Shown here piece by piece: positions 1-7,209 of a stretch of DNA of 48,649 nucleotides. Position 1 is the stretch's first letter, and each line of letters begins with the position of its first letter. The translations under genes were made by a program, and so were the position numbers. The notes below the pieces were generated by a model. That model was not told the origin of the DNA. It made no database searches and saw nothing but the letters and a program-made list of their open reading frames with translations. This DNA comes from CAZGOM01 sp964542875 (GTDB lineage Bacteria > Planctomycetota > Phycisphaerae > Phycisphaerales > Phycisphaeraceae). The stretch spans positions 1 to 48,649 of the forward strand of contig CAZIWA010000029.1 of the NCBI GenBank assembly GCA_964542875.1, written 5' to 3'.

Positions 1-207
<207 letters not shown>

Positions 208-427
208 ATGTTTGAGCGGTGGTAGGTGCAACGAATGGGGCAACGGACGGTGCAACGGGAGCGGGGGGAATAGGGGTGGTTTCGGGGGTGACGGCTGTCG
301 GTTGTTGAGCCGTGAAGGGGGCGGGCTGAGTGAGGGGGAATGCAGGGAGACGGTTTAAGCAAAGAAGAGTGATCGTGAGCGTCAAAGCTTTGTAGAGAAC
401 GCTCCCGGATCGTGATACCCTGACCTT

Positions 428-1909
428 ATGAGCACGGCGGCGACATCTGAGCTTCGAAACCGGCAGGGGGAGCTGGGGCAATTCCTCACGCCTTCGCCGG
501 TGGCTGAGTTCATGGCGTCGATGTTTACTGAGTTGCCAAAGAATGTGCGGTTGCTGGATGCAGGGGCGGGAGCGGGGGAGTTAACCCGGGCTTTTGTTTC
601 GCGTGTTTGTGTAGAGCGATCTGTCGAGTCGGTCCATGTCACGCTCTATGAGCTTGATCCGGTCATTCTTCCGACTCTCAATCAGACCATGGGGGAGTGC
701 CGGCGCCTGTGTGAGAAAGCTGGAATCCGGTTTGCTTTCACGCTTCACACCGAAAACTTCATCACGGAAGTCGCCGACACTCTGGCCAGCCGGTTGTTTG
801 TGGCGGCGCCACCTGCGTTTGACGCGGCCATCGTCAATCCGCCTTATCGCAAGATCAGCAGTGATTCAGGAGAGAGAAGGGCGCTTCAAGCCCTGGGCGT
901 AGAGACCAGCAATCTTTACACGGGGTTCATTGCGCTCATTCAGCGGTTGCTCGCTCCTAAAGGCCAGCTTGTAGGGATCACGCCGCGCAGCTTCTGTAAT
1001 GGTCCTTATTTCCGGCCATTCCGGGAAGACTTTCTGAGTGCTCTCGAACTGCACCGGATTCATGTGTTTGATTCCCGGCAGGCGGCGTTTCGGGGTGATC
1101 AGGTGTTGCAGGAGAACATCGTCTTTCACGCCGTTAAGGGGCCTGAGCAGCCATCGACGGTTGTGATTTCCAGTAGCAGCGGCGAGCCTGATGCGCCGAT
1201 TACGGAATTGGCAATCGCGCTTGAAGAGGTTGTTCATCCAGGTGACCCGGAGAAGTTTATCCATATTCCGTCTTCGCCGAGCCATTCCACGGCGAAGGAA
1301 GCGATGAGTGGATTGACGACAACTCTGGCAGAGCTCGGCGTGACGATTTCGACGGGCCGTGTGGTGGATTTTCGGCTTAAATCGGCTCTTCGGGCTGAAC
1401 CTGAAGCCAGTGCTGTGCCTCTGATCTATCCCTGTCATTTCAACGGCGGGGTCGTTCACTGGCCGAAGTCGCAATCAAAGAAGCCCAACGCCATTCTCGA
1501 CACAGAGGAAACTCGCCCTTGGCTTGTGCCCGCCGGCGTTTATCTGTTGACCAAGCGCTTTAGCTCGAAAGAAGAACGCCGTCGAGTGGTCGCGTGCCTG
1601 TATGACCCTGATCTCATTTCTGCGGAATGGGTTGGGCTGGAAAACCACCTCAACTATTTCCATGAGAACGGTCATGGCCTGAGCCGCGACTTGGCTAAGG
1701 GCCTTTTCGCGTACTTGAACTCAACCGTGGTGGATCAGTATTTTCGGCGGTTCAGCGGTCACACCCAGGTAAACGCCACGGATCTTCGGGCGCTGGCGTA
1801 TCCCTCTCGCGAAGTTCTGGTAAACATGGGACGAGCAATTCCGCAGCTTAATCTTTCCCAAGCTGACCTCGATCACTTTGTGGCGCAACACCTTCATGGC
1901 AGCAGATAA
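428..1909 (+). CDS. BsuBI/PstI-type adenine-N6 DNA methyltransferase
   Basis: This is the modification enzyme of a type II restriction-modification pair. It would transfer a methyl group from S-adenosylmethionine to adenine N6. Over 493 aa it shows a QFLTP lead-in (residues 18-22), the SAM-binding motif DAGAGAGELT at 44-53, an acidic residue after the second strand (YELD at 74-77), and the catalytic NPPY at 137-140. Past residue 200 the target-recognition half is less conserved. The ATG at 428 lacks an obvious Shine-Dalgarno, so the message may be leaderless. The gene overlaps the endonuclease gene by 14 nt. By family analogy the target would be CTGCAG, which is an inference from the partner endonuclease. 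Confidence 0.9.
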   Translation: MSTAATSELRNRQGELGQFLTPSPVAEFMASMFTELPKNVRLLDAGAGAGELTRAFVSRVCVERSVESVHVTLYELDPVILPTLNQTMGECRRLCEKAGIRFAFTLHTENFITEVADTLASRLFVAAPPAFDAAIVNPPYRKISSDSGERRALQALGVETSNLYTGFIALIQRLLAPKGQLVGITPRSFCNGPYFRPFREDFLSALELHRIHVFDSRQAAFRGDQVLQENIVFHAVKGPEQPSTVVISSSSGEPDAPITELAIALEEVVHPGDPEKFIHIPSSPSHSTAKEAMSGLTTTLAELGVTISTGRVVDFRLKSALRAEPEASAVPLIYPCHFNGGVVHWPKSQSKKPNAILDTEETRPWLVPAGVYLLTKRFSSKEERRRVVACLYDPDLISAEWVGLENHLNYFHENGHGLSRDLAKGLFAYLNSTVVDQYFRRFSGHTQVNATDLRALAYPSREVLVNMGRAIPQLNLSQADLDHFVAQHLHGSR

Positions 1910-2891
1910 ACCAGTCCGAGCTTCAGCCCAGCGCAAGCAACGGCTTCAAGAGTCGATTGATGCACTCACGGCACTGAAGTTTGGCCCCAAACAGCGCAAC
2001 GAAACAGCCGCTTACACCCTGCTGGCGTTGCTGGATCTCAAGGCAGACATGCCGTGGGATCTGGCTCAAGCGCCTTTGCGGGGTATCACCCCAATCATCG
2101 ACTTCGTCGCCGAGTTTTACAAAAAGCCTTATGCGCCAAACACCCGTGAGACGATTCGTGATGACGCCGTGAAGTTCTTTGTGGAAGAGGGGCTCCTTCT
2201 GCGTAATCCGGATGACCCGGATCGGCCCACCAACAGCGGAAAGACCGTCTATCAGATTGAGCCCGCCGCGTTGGCCTTGTTGCGCGCGTTCGGTACATCG
2301 TCATGGGACCGAGCATTGGTCACCTATCTTGAAAGCAAGGAAGAGATCAAGCGTGAGATCTTGCGTAAGCGCGAAGTAGCGCGCGTTCCCGTCACTCTTC
2401 CAGATGGAACTTCTGTTGCGCTTTCACCCGGTGGTCAAAATCCGCTGATCAAGGCGATTATTGAAGAGTTCTGTTCGATTTACACGCCCGGTGGGCACGT
2501 CCTTTATATCGGCGATACCGAGAACAAATTCGTCCATCTGGAAACTACCGCCTTGGAGGCTCTTGGGGTCGTACTCGACCCCGCAGCGAAGATTCCCGAT
2601 GTCGTTATCCACTACCCAAAAAAGAACTGGCTTCTACTCATAGAGGCAGTGACAAGTGCTGGCCCGGTGGATGGCAAGCGCCGAAGTGAGCTCAAGAAAC
2701 TGTTCGCTGCCTCTAAGGCTGGCTTGGTATTTGTCACCGCATTCGAGACACGTCGCGCAATGCAGTCGTTTGCGTCTCAGATCGCGTGGGAATCAGAAGT
2801 CTGGGTTGCCGAGAACCCTGAACACCTGATTCATTTCAATGGTGAGCGATTTTTAGGGCCATATCCTGACGCCATGCCAAGGAAAAAATAA
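1896..2891 (+). CDS. BsuBI/PstI-family type II restriction endonuclease
   Basis: This is the cleaving partner of the upstream methylase. In 331 aa, the N-terminal half resembles the helical N domain of the BsuBI/PstI family. The C-terminal half holds the nuclease core: YIGDTENKFVHL near 204-215, PDVVIHY with Asp235, LIEAVTSAGP with Glu250, then GLVFVTAF, IAWESEVW and HFNGERFLGP near the end. All of these are signature blocks of PstI/BsuBI enzymes. I chose ATG 1896 because a TTG-initiated version from 1878 adds only six residues and overlaps the methylase further. Known members cut CTGCAG; the specificity here is inferred. Methylase before nuclease with overlap is a common protective arrangement. 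Confidence 0.92.
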   Translation: MAADKPVRASAQRKQRLQESIDALTALKFGPKQRNETAAYTLLALLDLKADMPWDLAQAPLRGITPIIDFVAEFYKKPYAPNTRETIRDDAVKFFVEEGLLLRNPDDPDRPTNSGKTVYQIEPAALALLRAFGTSSWDRALVTYLESKEEIKREILRKREVARVPVTLPDGTSVALSPGGQNPLIKAIIEEFCSIYTPGGHVLYIGDTENKFVHLETTALEALGVVLDPAAKIPDVVIHYPKKNWLLLIEAVTSAGPVDGKRRSELKKLFAASKAGLVFVTAFETRRAMQSFASQIAWESEVWVAENPEHLIHFNGERFLGPYPDAMPRKK

Positions 2892-2946
2892 AAATAATGA
2901 TAAGGTCGCTCTGGGGTGCCGAGCATTTAAAGGTGGAGGAGTTTAA

Positions 2947-4041
2947 ATGTATATAGATTTTTCGCTAATAGAAGGGGGTGAAAATTTTGAACTCCTTTGC
3001 GAGGACTTGGTGCAATCGATGGGCTATAAAATTGAAGAGAAGGTGTCTCGCGGTCCAGACGGGGGAAAAGATATAATTGCGGTATATTCAATCAAAGATC
3101 CTGCGGGTTTTAGTGAAACTCATCGATATCTTATAGAATGCAAGCACTTTGCAGTAAGCAATAAGTCGGTGACTGAGGAGGATATTGGAAATGTTGTATT
3201 GCGAATGAGTGCGAATGCCTGTGGCAGATACCTGCTTATCACAAGCACTGTCCCCTCAGAAAAAGCCAGAAAACAATTGTCTACATTGTCGAATATTGGA
3301 AATTACAAGGCTGAGGTTTGGTCGAAGGGAGATTTGCGACGGCTTCTATTCGAGTATAAGGACGTGCGAGATCGGCACGTTCCTTTGCCGAATAATGAGA
3401 AGACACTTAGCTTGATTAGAGATGCCATCGTGAAAAGAGATGGTCTTGGCAAGATTAAAAGATTGATTGTCGAAAATCCCCTTGTTCTGCCAATTGAAAG
3501 ACATACGCAAAAGCAATATGGATTTATGTGTGATGTGATTCTGCCTCGATGTGGACGGATTGACGTAGTAGCAGCGAGGGCAGATTCTCTGGGGATGATT
3601 TTTTATGCTTATTTTCTTGGTTCTCCATATTCCACCCTTTTTGCGGAAAATGGTCAGCCGCGCGCTGAGTTTAATGATTTGCTAAGGAGGAGCTGTGATT
3701 TGGTTTTGGAAGTATCGCGTCCGCTTCCTAGTACGCATTCTTTGCATTATGCAAACGTCACTGGAAAGACGTCCGGTGGTATGAAGGAGAGTTATATTGA
3801 ACGCCGAAAAGAACACGGATTGGGGCCGTACACTAGGATTAACGCAGTGATAATTATGGGGCAGCGAGTTGATCAGGCAGATGATTATGATGTGAGTATA
3901 TTTAAAATCTATGAGAAGTGGCTTACGAAGTACGACAAGAGGAATAGCCCTTTTGAGTACACGAATTCAGGTTTGCCACAGCTAAGAATAATGAGCTATG
4001 ACCGACTGACTTCAGACGGATCTGTCGGCTGGTCTCACTAG
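2947..4041 (+). CDS. Mrr-like PD-(D/E)XK nuclease with unassigned C-terminal domain
   Basis: The first 125 residues of this 364-aa protein look like an Mrr-type endonuclease domain: ENFELLCEDLVQSMGY, then RGPDGGKDII (Asp42) and YLIECKHF (Glu64, Lys66), the expected D...ExK constellation. Residues from about 150 on form a separate domain (ENPLVLPIE, CDVILPRCGRIDVV, LVLEVSRP) that I cannot assign; it recalls Shedu/DUF4263-like nucleases only faintly. The start is set by a strong GGTGGAGGAG ribosome site 5 nt before ATG 2947. The gene is visibly AT-richer than both neighbours and sits inside the tRNA-flanked island, so horizontal origin is likely. It could be a methylation-dependent enzyme or an independent phage-defence gene. 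Confidence 0.7.
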   Translation: MYIDFSLIEGGENFELLCEDLVQSMGYKIEEKVSRGPDGGKDIIAVYSIKDPAGFSETHRYLIECKHFAVSNKSVTEEDIGNVVLRMSANACGRYLLITSTVPSEKARKQLSTLSNIGNYKAEVWSKGDLRRLLFEYKDVRDRHVPLPNNEKTLSLIRDAIVKRDGLGKIKRLIVENPLVLPIERHTQKQYGFMCDVILPRCGRIDVVAARADSLGMIFYAYFLGSPYSTLFAENGQPRAEFNDLLRRSCDLVLEVSRPLPSTHSLHYANVTGKTSGGMKESYIERRKEHGLGPYTRINAVIIMGQRVDQADDYDVSIFKIYEKWLTKYDKRNSPFEYTNSGLPQLRIMSYDRLTSDGSVGWSH

Positions 4042-4130
4042 GCGACTTTTAAGTGCAACGATCAGTGCAACGACAAATTATAGATCTTGTAAGATTATTC
4101 AAGATAACGTCTTACATCTGGTAGACGTTT

Positions 4131-4307
4131 CGTTCGCAATGACGAGGTTGTCGGTTCGATCCCGATCAGCTCCATTTTCTTAACCTTCCGTCTGTGGGCC
4201 TAAAACCAGCCCAAACCCTTGAAAAACAGGACTTTCCAGTGAACCGGCGACGATCGATCGCCGGTTTTCATTTGTGTCGGAAAGGACAAGGGAGGACTCC
4301 GAAAGGC
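4131..4307 (+). repeat. Right direct repeat with tRNA-Ala 3' fragment (attR-like)
   Basis: Bases 4131-4174 match 30-73 of the tRNA gene. The first 20 nt are identical. In the T arm both stem strands changed together (GTCGG/CCGAT here, GCCAG/CTGGT in the tRNA), so pairing is kept. No acceptor 5' strand or D arm lies upstream, so this is a truncated tRNA. The similarity continues past the tRNA to about 4307, including the hairpin at 4244-4264. In the usual integration model this copy is the original chromosomal 3' half. Confidence 0.8.
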
Positions 4308-4310
4308 AGG
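4181..4310 (-). pseudogene. Second integrase tail remnant
   Basis: The minus strand reads CLSESSLVLSDTNENRRSIV, then AGSLESPVFQGFG, and stops after LGPQTEG at about 4168. This closely matches the tail peptide encoded at 65-207. Of the DNA differences in the shared segment, several are synonymous third-base changes (GAT/GAC, AAC/AAT, TCT/TCG, GGG/GGT). The upstream integrase body is absent. Two tails next to two tRNA ends suggest two successive integrations at the same site. Confidence 0.45.
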
Positions 4311-4467
4311 GAAGGGCAAAGGCCTTCTTGATCTTTTAAAGTTAGTGCGACAAGGTTCGGCTCTGTCATTGCCGTTGTTTGAAACCAAAGAATCGCTCTA
4401 GATGGGTTTGGTGTAAAGCGATGGATCTGGTGAGCGCTGAAACAATTTGGTCACTGTAGGGTCATCG

Positions 4468-4788
4468 CTATGAAAGTCCGTTCAATTTTTTGAACAAGTA
4501 GTCCTGCAAATCCCTACACTGCTGGTAAGCCAGTTCATTAGCCAAATCCAACAATGAAAGTCGAATATCGTTCCACGATAGAGTGCCAAAAGTTGAATGT
4601 TCGGAATTGGTCTGAGAGAAGTTTGTCGGTCTTTCAATAGGCTCTCGAGTTAGCGCGATCCAGTAAATCTGACGCTTCGATATTTCGAAGAGTTGGGATG
4701 GGGAGTCGGACCCGGTTGATAGAGCCAGGGTTCGCATACCGCGTGTGATTTGGTCATTCTCAGGGTTGTTGCTCGTCCCTTTAGCCAT
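4468..4788 (-). CDS. Hypothetical protein, 106 aa
   Basis: I do not recognise this protein. It is polar and mixed in composition, with no signal peptide or membrane segment, and ends in an amphipathic stretch (LSLLDLANELAYQQ ... DYLFKKL). The GC content is lower than in the che operon next to it, like the island, so it may belong to an older island layer beyond the right repeat. No good ribosome site precedes ATG 4788. It may be a chance open frame. Confidence 0.35.
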   Translation of the reverse strand: MAKGTSNNPENDQITRGMRTLALSTGSDSPSQLFEISKRQIYWIALTREPIERPTNFSQTNSEHSTFGTLSWNDIRLSLLDLANELAYQQCRDLQDYLFKKLNGLS

Positions 4789-4831
4789 GGGGCTTTAGGG
4801 AGAAATTGACGCTTGTGCGTTGGGCGGGGTG

Positions 4832-6124
4832 TTACGGGGAATCGGGGTCTATAACGGGGACGGGCTGGAGGGTGAAAAAGAAGGTTGCGCCGGCGTTGGG
4901 GGTGGCTTGTGCCCAGATGCGTCCGCCGTGGCGGAGGATGATGCGTTGGACGATGGCCAGGCCGATGCCGGTGCCGGGGAATTCCTTGGTGGTGTGGAGG
5001 CGGTTGAAGGCGCCAAAGAGTTGTGAGGCGTAGGCCATATCAAAGCCTGCGCCGTTATCGGAGATGGAGATGACGTTTTCGCCGTTTAGATACTGCATGC
5101 CGAGGTGGATGGTGGCGTGGGGGCGTTTGGAGGTGAACTTCCAGGCGTTGCTCAGGAGGTTGACCAGGACGATGCGCATGAGGTTGCGGTCGCAGTTGGC
5201 GTCGATATTGGGTTGAACGGTGACGGTGGCGTTGCGGTCGGGTTCAAAATGGCGAAGGTCGACGATGACGGATTCGGCGAGCTCGGAGAGGTTGACGGGC
5301 TCTTTGACCAACTGGTGGCTGGCGAGGCGCGAAAGCCTCAGAAGGTCGTCGATGATGAGGGCCATGCGGTCGCAGGAGGTTTGCACGCGGGTGATGAGGT
5401 CGATGGCGGTGGCGTCAAGCTTGGGGGCATAGTCCTCCGCGAGGATGCGCACGAAGCCTGAGATGCCGCGAAGGGGGGCGCGAAGGTCGTGAGAGACGGA
5501 GTAGCTGAAGGCCTCAAGCTCTTTGTTGCTGGAGGTGAGGGAGTCGTTGACGGCGCGGAGGTCGTCCTTGGCGCGGGCGAGCTCCTGGTTGCGCTGGATG
5601 GCGGTTTCGTAGCTGGAAAGCAGGAGATTGAGGATCTGGAGCCTGTCGGCGGTGATGAAGTGGCGTTGGCCGTTGAAAGTGATTTCAATGCCCATTTCGC
5701 CGCGGCTCTTGTCATGCTTGCGCATTTCATAATTGACGAGGACGAACTGGATGCGGGCGACGAGGTAATGCTCGTCGTAGGGCTTGACGATGAAGTTATC
5801 GGCCCGGCATTCAAGGCCGCGGATGACGTCGTAGGGGTCTGAGAGGGTGGTGACGAGGATGACGGGGAGGTTGGCCAGGTCCGGGTCGGACTTGATCTGG
5901 TGGCAGAGCTCGTAGCCGTCCATCTCGGGCATGATGATGTCGGTGATGACGAGGGTGGGCTTGCTGGCGCGGGCGAGTTGGAGGGCTTCAACGCCGTCAT
6001 GGGCCCAGGTGACGTTGCAGCCACGTTTCTCAAGGATGTGGATGAGCTGCTGCGCCTGGGTGGGGCTGTCCTCGGCGACGAGGACATTGATCGGGTTGGT
6101 GGTGAGGGTGCTGATTTGATTCAT
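4832..6124 (-). CDS. Response regulator-histidine kinase fusion (output of chemosensory operon)
   Basis: This 430-aa soluble protein has an N-terminal receiver domain (VLVAEDSPT, phosphoacceptor Asp in VITDIIMPEMDG near residue 62, VKPYDE), a coiled linker around 165-205, a HisKA domain with FSYSVSHDLRAPLRG (phosphoacceptor His), and a HATPase domain (NLLSNAWKFT, DNGAGFD, GTGIGLAIV). It is the last gene of the chemosensory operon; its ATG overlaps the cheB stop as ATGA. It occupies the place where Wsp systems carry WspR. CheA would phosphorylate its receiver, and the kinase would pass the signal on. The final phosphoacceptor is not identifiable; single-domain regulators at 14381 or 42336 are candidates only by inference. 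Confidence 0.9.
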   Translation of the reverse strand: MNQISTLTTNPINVLVAEDSPTQAQQLIHILEKRGCNVTWAHDGVEALQLARASKPTLVITDIIMPEMDGYELCHQIKSDPDLANLPVILVTTLSDPYDVIRGLECRADNFIVKPYDEHYLVARIQFVLVNYEMRKHDKSRGEMGIEITFNGQRHFITADRLQILNLLLSSYETAIQRNQELARAKDDLRAVNDSLTSSNKELEAFSYSVSHDLRAPLRGISGFVRILAEDYAPKLDATAIDLITRVQTSCDRMALIIDDLLRLSRLASHQLVKEPVNLSELAESVIVDLRHFEPDRNATVTVQPNIDANCDRNLMRIVLVNLLSNAWKFTSKRPHATIHLGMQYLNGENVISISDNGAGFDMAYASQLFGAFNRLHTTKEFPGTGIGLAIVQRIILRHGGRIWAQATPNAGATFFFTLQPVPVIDPDSP

Positions 6125-7203
6125 ATGGAAGCCTGTTCGTGGTTGGGCTGTTGATAGACGTGTCCAACAAGGGCCTGAGCGATTTTATCCGATGGAAGGA
6201 CGATTGATGCGGCGTCGAGCTTAATGGCCTCACCGGGCATGCCGTGGACGACGGAGGTTTCACGGTCCTGGGCGATGGTGAATGCGCCGCGATCGCGCAT
6301 GGTTTTGAGTTCCGCGGCGCCGTCCTTGCCCATGCCGGTGAGCAGGACGCCGACGCTGACGGGAGCGAAATTTTCCGCGATTGAGCGGAAAAGATAGGAG
6401 ACGGAGGGACGGACGTTGGACTCCTGGGGGGTGGGGCTGAGGATGAGGGAGCCGTCGGGGTTGACGCCCATGTGGAGGTTGTCGGGTGCGAAATAGGCTT
6501 TGCCGGGGAGGGGCATGAGGTTGTTTTTGGCGACGCTGATTTCCGGACCGCTGGTGAGGCGGAGCCACTGGACGAGGTTGTCGAGGAAGCCGGGGGCGAT
6601 GTGCTGGACCAGGAGCACGGGGGCGGGGAAGTCTTTGGGGAGGGCGGAGAGGATGTCGCGGAGGATGGGGGGGCCGCCGGTGGAGGCGCCGATGGCGACG
6701 AATTTGGTTTTCTGGGCGAACAGCGGGGTTTTGAGGGCGGCGGTGACGACGGGGAGCGGATTGGGTGTGACGGGTCTGCGCCACCTGCGAACCACTTTGA
6801 CCTCGGACATGAGCTTGAGGGTCTGGATCAGCCTGGCGGCGATGGAGGAAAAGTCCGGCGCGGCAGAGTTGGAGGGTTTTTCAACGATGGCGACGGCGCC
6901 CATCTGGGTGACATCAAAGGTGCTGATGGCCTGTTTGCCGGCGTCGGAACAGGCAACGATGGGCAGGGGACAGCTTTCCATGATGATGCGGGTGGTTTCG
7001 TAAGCATCCTTATCGGGAAGCTGGATGTCCATGAGTACGACATCGGAGGGATTTGAGCGCAAAAGAGCCAGGGCGGAGGCACCGGTGGACGCCGTGCCGG
7101 TGACGAGTATGTCGGTGTCGGCCTGGAGGATCTTAAGCAGCAAAACCCGGAGTGCCGGGTTGCCTTCGACGATGAGGACCTTGATTTGCTTGGGATGGCG
7201 CAT
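6121..7203 (-). CDS. cheB: Chemotaxis protein-glutamate methylesterase CheB
   Basis: The protein (360 aa) removes methyl groups from the chemoreceptor for adaptation. It has a receiver domain with Asp59 (VVLMDIQLPD), then a CheB catalytic domain with the triad visible: Ser in GASTGGP, His in LVQHIAPGF, and Asp in GMGKDGA. The acidic pocket of the receiver is unusual: where CheB normally has two acidic residues, this one reads IVEGNP (Glu13-Gly14), which may weaken metal binding or phosphorylation. It lies 6 nt after cheA and overlaps the REC-kinase gene by 4 nt, so the three are surely co-transcribed. Confidence 0.95.
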   Translation of the reverse strand: MRHPKQIKVLIVEGNPALRVLLLKILQADTDILVTGTASTGASALALLRSNPSDVVLMDIQLPDKDAYETTRIIMESCPLPIVACSDAGKQAISTFDVTQMGAVAIVEKPSNSAAPDFSSIAARLIQTLKLMSEVKVVRRWRRPVTPNPLPVVTAALKTPLFAQKTKFVAIGASTGGPPILRDILSALPKDFPAPVLLVQHIAPGFLDNLVQWLRLTSGPEISVAKNNLMPLPGKAYFAPDNLHMGVNPDGSLILSPTPQESNVRPSVSYLFRSIAENFAPVSVGVLLTGMGKDGAAELKTMRDRGAFTIAQDRETSVVHGMPGEAIKLDAASIVLPSDKIAQALVGHVYQQPNHEQASI

Positions 7204-7209
7204 GGAGTC

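Noticed and set aside
4042..4077. A third integrase tail suggested by two GTGCAACG words
   Set aside because: The run is too short, and the reading frame does not continue towards the tRNA fragment.
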